DNA of 64,000 nucleotides from contig NZ_LIYH01000002.1 of assembly GCF_001905885.1 (NCBI RefSeq), forward strand, positions 239,591 to 303,590, read 5' to 3'. The position numbers and the translations under genes were made by a program. Shown piece after piece: positions 27,296 to 35,490 of this stretch; the first letter of the stretch is position 1; each line of letters begins with the position of its first letter. Below the pieces are notes generated by a model. It had not been told where the DNA came from. It saw only the letters and a program-made list of their open reading frames with translations, and ran no database searches. The DNA is from Streptomyces sp. CB03234. Its GTDB lineage: Bacteria; Actinomycetota; Actinomycetes; Streptomycetales; Streptomycetaceae.

Positions 27296-29860
27296 GTGGA
27301 CGACTACGCGGGAAGGGTGCTCGCCGACCGCTACCGCCTGCCCTTGCCGCCCTCCGACGAGTACGAACTCGTCGAGACGCGCGCCTTTGACACCTACAGC
27401 GGCCAGGAAGTGCTGGTCCGGCAGCTTCCGTTGCCGGAGGTCGTCGACGCCGAGGTGGTGGACCCGGACGTCTCGGGCGTACCGGCCGGGTCGCGCGTGC
27501 CGCCGCGCAGACCGGCGACCGGCCGGGCGGTCCGGAGGTCGTCCGATCCGGCGGTACGGCGGGCGATCGAGGCCGCTCAGGCAGCGGCGCAGATCCCGGA
27601 CCACCCCCGGCTCGACCAGGTTTTCGACGTCTTCGCCGAGGCCGGGTCGCTGTGGATAGTGAGTGAACTGGTGGCGGCCCGCCCGCTGGCGGCGCTGCTC
27701 GCGGAGAAGCCGCTGAATCCCTACCGGGCGGCCGAGATCGGCTCCGACGTGCTCACCGCGCTGCGCGCGCTCCACGCGCACGGCTGGGTCCACCGGAACA
27801 TCACGGTGCGTACGGTGCTGGTCTGCGACGACGGACGGGTCGTGCTCACGGGCCTCGCGGCGGGCGCCGCGGAAGAGGCTCTGTGCGGGTACGCCCCGGT
27901 CCCGGACCCGGACCCGGACCCGGACGCCGACGACGACTTCCCGCACGCCGTACCGGCCGCTTCGGAACCGGCCCCCGTGCCGCCTCTTCCCGCCCTCGCG
28001 CCCGGGTACGAGCTGGCCGCGCCCACGCTCCCGGAGGCACCCGCGCCGGACGGCCGCACTGCGCCGGAGGGCCGCCCCGCGCCGGACAGCCGTGCCGCCC
28101 GGGCCGGTGCCATCGCCGCGTACCGGGCCGGAGCGCGTGCCGCCGCCCGCGCCGGTGAGGCGGGCGCCGCCCTCTCCTTGCCGCCCCCGCCAAGGGGCCC
28201 CGCGGCCCCGGCGGGCGGCACCCAGGACGAATACGAACCGCGGTGGTGGGCGCAGGCCGCGGACCTGGACGACGACGAGGACGACGACGAGGACGACGAC
28301 ACCGGCGAGGGCGAGGCCGACCGCGGAGCCCCCCGGCGTGCCCTGCTGGCCGGCACCTGGAGCGACGGGCCGGGCGGCCCCGGCCACGGCCCCGGCTCCG
28401 TTCCGGCGGGCGGCGGCGTCTCCCCGTACGGCACCAGGGACGCGCTGCGCGCCGACGCCCAGCGCCGGACGCACGCCCCCGACCCCGCCCCGGGCCCCAC
28501 CCCCGGCCCCGCCGGACCGGGCCGCTGGGACGACGTCGTCGCGGGCGCCCCGGCCCCCGCCCCCGCGTACCGGGGCCCGGCCACGCCGCTCGCCGCCGAG
28601 CGCGCCCGCCAGGCCCGGATCGCCGTCGTCGGAGCCGTGACGGAGCGATGGGCGCCCGAACAGGCCGGGCCGGTCCACGAGACCTGGCAGCTGGCGCCGC
28701 CGATCGGCCCCGCCACCGACCTGTGGGCGCTGGGCGCGCTGCTCTACCGCGCGGTCCAGGGCCACGCCCCGTACCCCGAGGAGAGCGCAGCCGAGCTGGT
28801 CCAGATGGTGTGCGCCGAGCCGCCCGCGTTCGCCGAGGAGTGCGGCCCGCTGCGCCCGGTCGTCGAGTCGCTGCTGCGCCAGGACCCGACCGAGCGGCCG
28901 GACTTCGAGGAGCTGCGCGGCTGGCTGCGCTCGCTCATCCGCTCGGCACCCGAGCCCGACGCGGGTACCGCCGTCGTGCCGATGCCGTCCGTCGACGCCG
29001 CCCGCCTGCCCGTCGTACGCCGCCGGGGCGAACTCGTCCGCAGGCGCCGCCCCGGCGCTCCCGGCACCACCCACGGCCGCCACCGCCACACCAAGAAGAC
29101 CAAGCCCGGGACCAACGCCCCCCGGGCCCCGCGCGCCCTCGGCCGTACGCTCCTGCTCGTCATACTGCTCGCGCTCGCCGCCGCCATCGCGTACGCCGTG
29201 ATGTTCATGCCCAAGGCGGAACCGCAGCCCCGTGGCCAGGCCCCGCAAACGTCTCAGCAGCCCCAACCGCCCCAGCAGCCGCCACAGCGGACCGAGGCCC
29301 CACAGCAACAACAGCCCACTCCCAGCGGCCCCGCACCCTCCACCAACACCGTCAGCCCCGGCTCCTCCGGCTCCTCCGACCCAGCCGGCTCACCCGACAT
29401 GGCGGACGGTTACGCCGTGCGCGACGACCCGGAGGGCTTCCGTATCGGTGTCGACAAGAGCTGGCGGCGCAGCCCCATCAACGACGTGGGCCAGGTCCGG
29501 TACACCGGCGGCGACTTCACCCTGATCGTCGTCCCCGGCCGGGACACCGTCCAGGCCAACGGCAGCGACCCCCTGGAGTACCAGCGCACCAAGGAGCGCG
29601 AGCTGCAGCCCTGGCGGGAGTCCAGTTGGGCGACCGCTTCCGGGCTGCGCCGGATAGACGTCGGCCGACAGGTCATGGCGGAGGGGCAGTTCACCTGGTC
29701 GGACGCCAACGGCCGTGAGGTGTACGTCCGGAACCTGGCGCTCGTCGTCGGCGACCGCTACCACGTCGTCCAGGTCATCGGCCCGGAAACTGAGCGTGAC
29801 AAGGTGTCGGAGATCTACCAACAGGCGGTCGGGGTCTACCGCTCCACGCGCACGTCCTGA
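27296..29860 (+). CDS. Membrane pseudokinase with large activation-loop insertion
   Basis: The 854-aa product (GTG 27296) keeps the kinase scaffold but not the chemistry. The glycine loop is absent, the ATP Lys position is R42, HRD is HRN (N168) with the following Lys and Asn also lost, and DFG reads GLA (G186). About 250 residues of Pro/Ala/Asp-rich sequence, including DDDEDDDEDDD, sit where the activation segment would be. The C-lobe then resumes (ATDLWALGALLYRAVQGHAP). A membrane helix (about 618-640) and an extracellular domain starting GYAVRDDPEGFRIGVD follow. It may be an allosteric partner of the neighbouring kinases. Confidence 0.88.
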   Translation: MDDYAGRVLADRYRLPLPPSDEYELVETRAFDTYSGQEVLVRQLPLPEVVDAEVVDPDVSGVPAGSRVPPRRPATGRAVRRSSDPAVRRAIEAAQAAAQIPDHPRLDQVFDVFAEAGSLWIVSELVAARPLAALLAEKPLNPYRAAEIGSDVLTALRALHAHGWVHRNITVRTVLVCDDGRVVLTGLAAGAAEEALCGYAPVPDPDPDPDADDDFPHAVPAASEPAPVPPLPALAPGYELAAPTLPEAPAPDGRTAPEGRPAPDSRAARAGAIAAYRAGARAAARAGEAGAALSLPPPPRGPAAPAGGTQDEYEPRWWAQAADLDDDEDDDEDDDTGEGEADRGAPRRALLAGTWSDGPGGPGHGPGSVPAGGGVSPYGTRDALRADAQRRTHAPDPAPGPTPGPAGPGRWDDVVAGAPAPAPAYRGPATPLAAERARQARIAVVGAVTERWAPEQAGPVHETWQLAPPIGPATDLWALGALLYRAVQGHAPYPEESAAELVQMVCAEPPAFAEECGPLRPVVESLLRQDPTERPDFEELRGWLRSLIRSAPEPDAGTAVVPMPSVDAARLPVVRRRGELVRRRRPGAPGTTHGRHRHTKKTKPGTNAPRAPRALGRTLLLVILLALAAAIAYAVMFMPKAEPQPRGQAPQTSQQPQPPQQPPQRTEAPQQQQPTPSGPAPSTNTVSPGSSGSSDPAGSPDMADGYAVRDDPEGFRIGVDKSWRRSPINDVGQVRYTGGDFTLIVVPGRDTVQANGSDPLEYQRTKERELQPWRESSWATASGLRRIDVGRQVMAEGQFTWSDANGREVYVRNLALVVGDRYHVVQVIGPETERDKVSEIYQQAVGVYRSTRTS

Positions 29861-29987
29861 CAAATGCGTCCGAAACTCTCCCGGAACCCCAACTACGCAT
29901 CACAGAGCGGTCTCCTTGGCAACCCCGAGGTTTCGGCCACGGCGCAACCCTCCGTAACCTGTCCTCCGAAGGAACGAGCGGGGGACA

Positions 29988-31760
29988 GTGGAACACTCTC
30001 AAGGCATGGGCGCGGGAAGCGTACTCGCCGGGCGCTACCGGCTGAGCGAGACCATCGGCCGCGGCGGCATGGGCAAGGTCTGGCGCGCCCACGACGAAGT
30101 GCTGCACCGGACCGTCGCCGTCAAGGAGCTCACGGCCGGCAAGTACGTCTCCGAGGCCGACCGGGCCGTCCTCCACGCCCGTACGCAGAAGGAGGCACGG
30201 GCCGCCGCCCGCATCACCCACCCCGGCGTCGTCACCGTCCACGACGTCCTGGAGCACGACGACCGGCCCTGGATAGTGATGCAGTACGTCGACGGGCCCT
30301 CGCTCGCCGACGCCGCCAAGGCGGCCGAAAATCGCCGTATCGACGCCTGTGAGGCGGCCCGCATCGGACTGCACGTCCTGGGCGCGCTGCGTGCCGCGCA
30401 CGCCGCCGGAGTGCTGCACCGGGACGTCAAGCCGGGCAACGTCCTGCTCGCCCGCGACGGCCGTGTCCTGCTCACCGACTTCGGGATCGCCGCCATCGAG
30501 GGCGACTCCACCATCACCCGTACCGGAGAACTGGTCGGCTCCATCGAGTACCTGGCCCCCGAGCGGGTACGCGGCGGTGACCCCGGCCCCGCCTCCGACC
30601 TGTGGTCACTGGGCGCCACGCTCTACACCGCCGTGGAGGGCACGCCGCCCTTCCATCGCACCTCGCCGCTCAGCGTCATGCAGGCCGTGGTGACCGAGGA
30701 GCCACCGCCCGCCGAGCACGCCGGCGCCCTCGGGCCCGTCATCACCGCGCTGCTGCGCAAGGACCCGGCCGACCGCCCGGACGCCGCCGAGGTCGAACGC
30801 ATGCTGCTGGAGGCGATGGAGGGCCGCGCCCCGGCCGCCGCCCAGGCGTACGTCCCGACGCGGTCCATGAGCCGGGAGGACCTGGCGGCCGCGACCGCGG
30901 GACCGCCGGGGTCGGATCACGGCGGCCCGGATCACGGCAGCCGGGAGCACGGCAGCCCTGAACACGGCAGGCACGGCACCTCGGAGTACGGCGCCTCGGA
31001 GTACGGCGCCTCGGAGGCGGAGGCTCCCGGCCGGAAGGCCACGGGCGAGGAGACGGCGGGCGCCACGAGTGCCCCCGCGACCCCAGGCCTCACCGGCGAC
31101 CAGGCCGACGCCGACGCCGCCACCGCCACTCCCGCCGCCCACAATCCGTCACCTCCCCGCAGCCGTTGGCGCACGGCCGTCCTCGTGACCGTCCTCGCCG
31201 CCGTCGTGGGCAGCGCCGCGGGTTTCGCCGTGATGCGGTACGGGAACGACGACACGACCCGGAACGACGACGCCGCCGCCCACCGGGACGGGGCGGCACA
31301 GACCGTTCCGGATGGCTGGGAGCGGGTCAAGGACCCGTCGGGTTTCAGCCTTCTCGTACCCGAGGGCTGGAAGCGCCGGACGCAGGACGGTCAGATCGAC
31401 TACACACCCGACAACGGCCGCCACCTCATCCGTATCAGCGTCGACGCCTCACCGGACTTCGAGAATCCCTGCCTTCACATGCTCGATATCGAGAAAGGGC
31501 TGAAGAAGCGGCTTCCCCAGTATGAGCGGAAGGAGCTGCACTCCAACACGTTCCGTGATCAACTGGAATCCTGTCTGTGGGAGTTCACCTGGGTCGAGAA
31601 GAACGCCAACGCGGGGGAGCGGCACGCGATCGACCAGGTGTACTACGCGGACGACGGAACCGAGTACGCGCTGTTCATGTCCGCTCCCGCGGCCGACTGG
31701 CCGGAGACCCGGGAGCAGTTCGACATCATGCTGCGCGGCTGGCGTCCCGCCGAGGAGTGA
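29988..31760 (+). CDS. Receptor-type Ser/Thr protein kinase
   Basis: The 590-aa product starts at GTG 29988 behind GAGCGGGGGA. The kinase domain begins at residue 15 with GRGGMG, K46 in VAVKEL, D146 in LHRDVKPGN, DFG and a normal P+1 region (GSIEYLAPERVRG), so it should be active. A Ser/His/Gly-rich juxtamembrane linker containing repeats (EYGASEYGASEAEA) leads to a membrane helix (about 394-418) and an extracellular domain beginning GWERVKDPSGFSLLVPEGW that contains two cysteines. It is followed after 28 bases by the fourth kinase, so they are probably co-transcribed. Confidence 0.92.
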   Translation: MEHSQGMGAGSVLAGRYRLSETIGRGGMGKVWRAHDEVLHRTVAVKELTAGKYVSEADRAVLHARTQKEARAAARITHPGVVTVHDVLEHDDRPWIVMQYVDGPSLADAAKAAENRRIDACEAARIGLHVLGALRAAHAAGVLHRDVKPGNVLLARDGRVLLTDFGIAAIEGDSTITRTGELVGSIEYLAPERVRGGDPGPASDLWSLGATLYTAVEGTPPFHRTSPLSVMQAVVTEEPPPAEHAGALGPVITALLRKDPADRPDAAEVERMLLEAMEGRAPAAAQAYVPTRSMSREDLAAATAGPPGSDHGGPDHGSREHGSPEHGRHGTSEYGASEYGASEAEAPGRKATGEETAGATSAPATPGLTGDQADADAATATPAAHNPSPPRSRWRTAVLVTVLAAVVGSAAGFAVMRYGNDDTTRNDDAAAHRDGAAQTVPDGWERVKDPSGFSLLVPEGWKRRTQDGQIDYTPDNGRHLIRISVDASPDFENPCLHMLDIEKGLKKRLPQYERKELHSNTFRDQLESCLWEFTWVEKNANAGERHAIDQVYYADDGTEYALFMSAPAADWPETREQFDIMLRGWRPAEE

Positions 31761-31788
31761 CCCTCGGCGCGAGCAGAGGGGATGTGCC

Positions 31789-33699
31789 GTGTCCGGATCG
31801 GGGCAGCAGCGGCGGATCGTCGGACGCTACCGGCTGGAGGCCCGGCTCGGGCGGGGAGGCATGGGCACCGTCTGGCGGGCGTACGACGAGCTGCTCGGCC
31901 GCCGCGTCGCCGTCAAGGAACTCCATGTGGACGTCGGAACCGCCGTCCACCCCACCCTCCGCGAGGCTCGTGCCATCGCGCGCGTCCACCACCCGCACAT
32001 CGTCTGCGTCCACGACGTCGTCGAGGAGGACGGCGTCCCGTACATCGTCATGGAGCTGGTCGAGGGCGGCTCGCTCGCCGAGCGGATCGCGACGCACGGT
32101 CCGCTCGACGCCCGTGAGGCGGCCCGCATCGGTCTCGCGCTGCTGAGCGCGCTGCGCGCCGCGCACGCGCTGGGCGTCCTGCACCGGGACCTGAAACCGG
32201 CCAATGTGCTGCTGGAGGAGGGGACCGGCAGGGTCGTCCTCACCGACTTCGGCATCGCACAGCTGGCCGGCTCGACGACGATCACGGAAGCGGGGATGTT
32301 CGTCGGCTCGCCCGAGTACACCGCGCCCGAGCGCATGCAAGGCGCGCAGGCCGGTCCGGAGACGGACCTGTGGTCGCTCGGGGCGCTGCTGTGCGCCACG
32401 CTGACCGGCCAGTCGCCGTTCCACCGGGACTCGTTGGGCGGCGTGCTGCACGCGGTCGTCGAGGAGGACTTCAGACCCCCCGCGGCGGCGGGGCCCTTGT
32501 TGCCGGTCGTACGCGGCCTGTTGCAGCGGGACCCGGCGCGGCGGATGGGCGCGGCGGAGGCGGAACGGCTGCTGCGGGCGTACGCGCGGTCGGATCGTGC
32601 CGCGACACGTGGGTACGAACCGCGTGGGTACGAACCGCGTGGGTACGAACCACGGGGGTACGAACCGCGTGGGTACGAGGGGCCCCGGCACGAGGGGCCC
32701 GAACCGGCCGACGACGTCCCGCTGTCGTACACCGGCAGGGCGACCGGCGCCGCCGGCCCGTACGCCGACGCGCGCCCGTCGCGCGCCGACGCCGCCCGGC
32801 CCGCGCCCACCGACGCCGTCCCGCACCGCACCCGCCCCCGCGCCCACAACCGCCCCGGCGCCCGCTCCCGCGACCGCGCCCACTACCGCGACCGCGACCG
32901 CGACCGCTCCGACGCCGTCCCGCCGCACGAGGACGCGACGCCCCCGCACGCCGCCCATCCCGCCTGGCGCCGGCTCCGCCGTACGCCGCTGGTGGCCGCC
33001 GTACTGCTCGTGGCCCTCGCCGGGGCGGGCGCGGCGGGCGTACTGCTCCTGCGCGGTGACGGCGGAGGCGGGGGCGGCGGAGGCGGCGGTGACCACTGGA
33101 CGGCCACGGTGTCACCGTCACCGGGCGCGCCCACCGTCCCCAACACGCCCGGCGCGGCGGCCGGCACAGGCACCGGCACGGGTCCCGGCACCGGCACGGG
33201 TCCCGGCGCAAGCGCCAGTGCGACACCGAGCCCGACCCCCACCCACGCCCGCGTACCAACCGGATACCGATCCACTTCCGACCCGCGTGGCTTCACGGTG
33301 ACCGTGCCCCAGGGGTACGTCCGCTCCACCGACGACAGGCGCGTCTACTACACGTCGTCCGACAAGGCTTTCCGGATCGGTATCCGGATCCAGGCCCCGG
33401 CTGCCGACGGCCCTCTCGGGTACATGCGGCGGGCCCACGCGAACGGACCCGACACCAACCCCGGCTACCGCGCGGCCAAGGTCACCCCGACCACCCACAA
33501 CGGTCTCCCGGCCGCCCTGCGGGAGTTCACCTGGAACGGCTTCTCCCGCGCCGAGGGGCCGCGGCGCACCTACGACATCTGCTGGGACGAGGGCGGGCGG
33601 ATGTACGACGTGTGGGTCTCGGCGCCGGTGGCCCGGCTCGACGAGCTGAAGCGTCACTTCGACACCGTTCTCGATTCCTTCCGGGTGCGGCACTCCTGA
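31789..33699 (+). CDS. Receptor-type Ser/Thr protein kinase with RGYEP repeats
   Basis: The 636-aa product starts at GTG 31789 behind GAGCAGAGGGGA. The kinase domain has GRGGMG, K43, D134 in LHRDLKPAN and DFG, so it should be active. The juxtamembrane region holds five tandem RGYEP units and Arg/Asp-rich stretches. A membrane helix (LVAAVLLVALAGAGAAGVLLL) is followed by polyglycine, a Thr/Gly/Pro linker and an extracellular domain starting GYRSTSDPRGFTVTVPQGY. It shares its C-terminal domain type with the three genes upstream. Confidence 0.92.
   Translation: MSGSGQQRRIVGRYRLEARLGRGGMGTVWRAYDELLGRRVAVKELHVDVGTAVHPTLREARAIARVHHPHIVCVHDVVEEDGVPYIVMELVEGGSLAERIATHGPLDAREAARIGLALLSALRAAHALGVLHRDLKPANVLLEEGTGRVVLTDFGIAQLAGSTTITEAGMFVGSPEYTAPERMQGAQAGPETDLWSLGALLCATLTGQSPFHRDSLGGVLHAVVEEDFRPPAAAGPLLPVVRGLLQRDPARRMGAAEAERLLRAYARSDRAATRGYEPRGYEPRGYEPRGYEPRGYEGPRHEGPEPADDVPLSYTGRATGAAGPYADARPSRADAARPAPTDAVPHRTRPRAHNRPGARSRDRAHYRDRDRDRSDAVPPHEDATPPHAAHPAWRRLRRTPLVAAVLLVALAGAGAAGVLLLRGDGGGGGGGGGGDHWTATVSPSPGAPTVPNTPGAAAGTGTGTGPGTGTGPGASASATPSPTPTHARVPTGYRSTSDPRGFTVTVPQGYVRSTDDRRVYYTSSDKAFRIGIRIQAPAADGPLGYMRRAHANGPDTNPGYRAAKVTPTTHNGLPAALREFTWNGFSRAEGPRRTYDICWDEGGRMYDVWVSAPVARLDELKRHFDTVLDSFRVRHS
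32608..32682 (+). repeat. 15-bp in-frame tandem repeat encoding RGYEP
   Basis: Five consecutive 15-bp units encode RGYEP four times and then RGYEG. Most units are identical (CGTGGGTACGAACCG) and differences are single bases, indicating recent expansion by slippage. The repeat lies between the kinase domain and the membrane helix, so copy number would change linker length and Tyr content without breaking the frame. Confidence 0.93.
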
Positions 33700-33823
33700 A
33701 CCCCGAGGGCCCGACCCTGATCAGGGCTTATTTGCCAGCGAACACTGGCACGGTGTGAGCGCCCGGTGAAAAGCTGTTACCGGCGGGTACCGCGCGGCCC
33801 GTATCCGGAATACCCTCGCCCCC

Positions 33824-35461
33824 ATGACGGACCCCATGACGGACACGACGGACACGCAGGCCCCCGCCACGCCCCTCGGCACGAACCCGACAGCCCCCGC
33901 CCCGGCCGGTGCCCGTACCGCCGCCGACGTGGTCACGCCCGAAGTGGTCGCCCAGCTCACGCGAGGCGTCGTCGGGTCCGGCCGTACCGCCAACCACACC
34001 CCCTTCACCGGCGAGAAGCTGGCGGACCTGCCCGAGTCCACCCCCGAGGACGTCGCCGAGGCGTTCGCCCGCGCCCGCGCCGCCCAGCCGGTCTGGGCCA
34101 AGACGCCCGTACGCGCGCGTGCCGCCGTCCTCCTCCGCTTCCACGACCTGGTCCTGGAGCGGCAGGCCGAGGTCCTCGACCTCATCCAGCTGGAGACGGG
34201 CAAGGCCAGGCTGCACGCCCACGAAGAGGTCCAGGCCGTCGCCGTCGCCGCCCGCCACTACGGCCGCCGCGCGGCCGCGTACCTCAAGCCGAGGCGCCAC
34301 ACCGGCGTCGTACCGACCCTCACCAAGGTCACCGAGCTGCGCCAGCCGCGCGGGGTCGTCGGGCAGATAGCCCCCTGGAACTACCCCCTCGAACTCTCCG
34401 TCGGCGACGCGCTGCCCGCCTTCGTCGCCGGTAACGCGGTCGTCATGAAGCCCGACACCGAGACCGCGCTGACCGCCCTGTGGGCCCGCGACCTGCTCAT
34501 CGAGGCCGGTCTGCCCGCCGAGGTCTTCCAGGTCGTCCTCGGCGACGGCCCGGTCGTCGGCCCCGAGGTCGTCAGGCACGCCGACTACGTCTCCTTCACC
34601 GGCTCCACCCGCACCGGCCGCGAGGTCGCCCAGGGCGCCGCCGCCCGCCTCGTCGGCGTCTCCCTCGAACTGGGCGGCAAGAACGCCATGCTGGTCCTCC
34701 ACGACGCGGACGTGGAGAAGGCCGCCGCGGGCGCCGTGCGCGCCTGCTTCTCCTCGGCCGGCCAGCTCTGCATCTCCATCGAGCGGCTGTACGTCCACGA
34801 GTCGGTCGCCGACGAGTTCGTCGAGCGCTTCGCCGCCCGCACCAAGGCCATGCGCCTCGGCAACTCCCTCGCCTACGGGGCCGACATGGGTTCCCTGGTC
34901 GGCGAGCGGCAGCTGGAGACGGTGACCCGGCACGTCGAGGAGGCCGTCGCCAAGGGCGCGAAGCTGATCGCGGGCGGCGTCGCCCGGCCCGACATCGGCC
35001 CGCTCTTCTACGAGCCGACCATCCTGGACAACGTCCAGGAACCGATGGCGGTGTGCACCGAGGAGACCTTCGGCCCCGTCGTGTCGATCTACCGCTTCAG
35101 CGACGAGGACGAGGTCGTCGAGCGCGCCAACGCCACCGCGTACGGCCTCAACGCCAGCGTCTGGACCAGGGACGGCCGTCGCGGCCACGCCGTCGCCGCG
35201 AAGCTGCGCACCGGCACGGTCAACATCAACGAGGGGTACGCCCCTGCGTACGGCAGCGTCCAGGCGCCGATGGGCGGCATGAAGGACTCGGGCCTCGGCC
35301 GCCGGCACGGCTCCGAGGGCATCCTCAAGTACACCGAGGCCCAGACGGTGGCGCAGCAGCGGCTGATCCCGCTCGCGCCCTCCTTCGGTATGGACGACGA
35401 GCAGTACGCGGCGCTGATGAGCCGCAGCCTGCGCCTGATGAAGGCGTTCCGCTTCCGCTAG
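33824..35461 (+). CDS. Succinate-semialdehyde dehydrogenase (aldehyde dehydrogenase family)
   Basis: The 545-aa product has the NAD(P)-dependent aldehyde dehydrogenase core: GQIAPWNYPLELSVGDALPA, general base E282 in LELGGKNAML and nucleophile C316 in GQLCISIERLYV. The N-terminal Ala/Thr/Pro tail of about 40 residues is longer than in most family members. The closest subgroup by motif is GabD2-like succinate-semialdehyde dehydrogenase, which feeds GABA or 2-oxoglutarate-derived semialdehyde to succinate. The GMC oxidoreductase starts 29 bases after the stop, so the two are probably an operon. Confidence 0.9.
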   Translation: MTDPMTDTTDTQAPATPLGTNPTAPAPAGARTAADVVTPEVVAQLTRGVVGSGRTANHTPFTGEKLADLPESTPEDVAEAFARARAAQPVWAKTPVRARAAVLLRFHDLVLERQAEVLDLIQLETGKARLHAHEEVQAVAVAARHYGRRAAAYLKPRRHTGVVPTLTKVTELRQPRGVVGQIAPWNYPLELSVGDALPAFVAGNAVVMKPDTETALTALWARDLLIEAGLPAEVFQVVLGDGPVVGPEVVRHADYVSFTGSTRTGREVAQGAAARLVGVSLELGGKNAMLVLHDADVEKAAAGAVRACFSSAGQLCISIERLYVHESVADEFVERFAARTKAMRLGNSLAYGADMGSLVGERQLETVTRHVEEAVAKGAKLIAGGVARPDIGPLFYEPTILDNVQEPMAVCTEETFGPVVSIYRFSDEDEVVERANATAYGLNASVWTRDGRRGHAVAAKLRTGTVNINEGYAPAYGSVQAPMGGMKDSGLGRRHGSEGILKYTEAQTVAQQRLIPLAPSFGMDDEQYAALMSRSLRLMKAFRFR

Positions 35462-35490
35462 ACCCTTCCCCTTCGGTACGAGGAGAGCCC

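Noticed and set aside
28260..28320. Acidic Asp/Glu tract in the pseudokinase as a sign of frameshift
   Set aside because: Codon third-position bias stays normal through the insert and the C-lobe resumes in the same frame, so the gene is intact.
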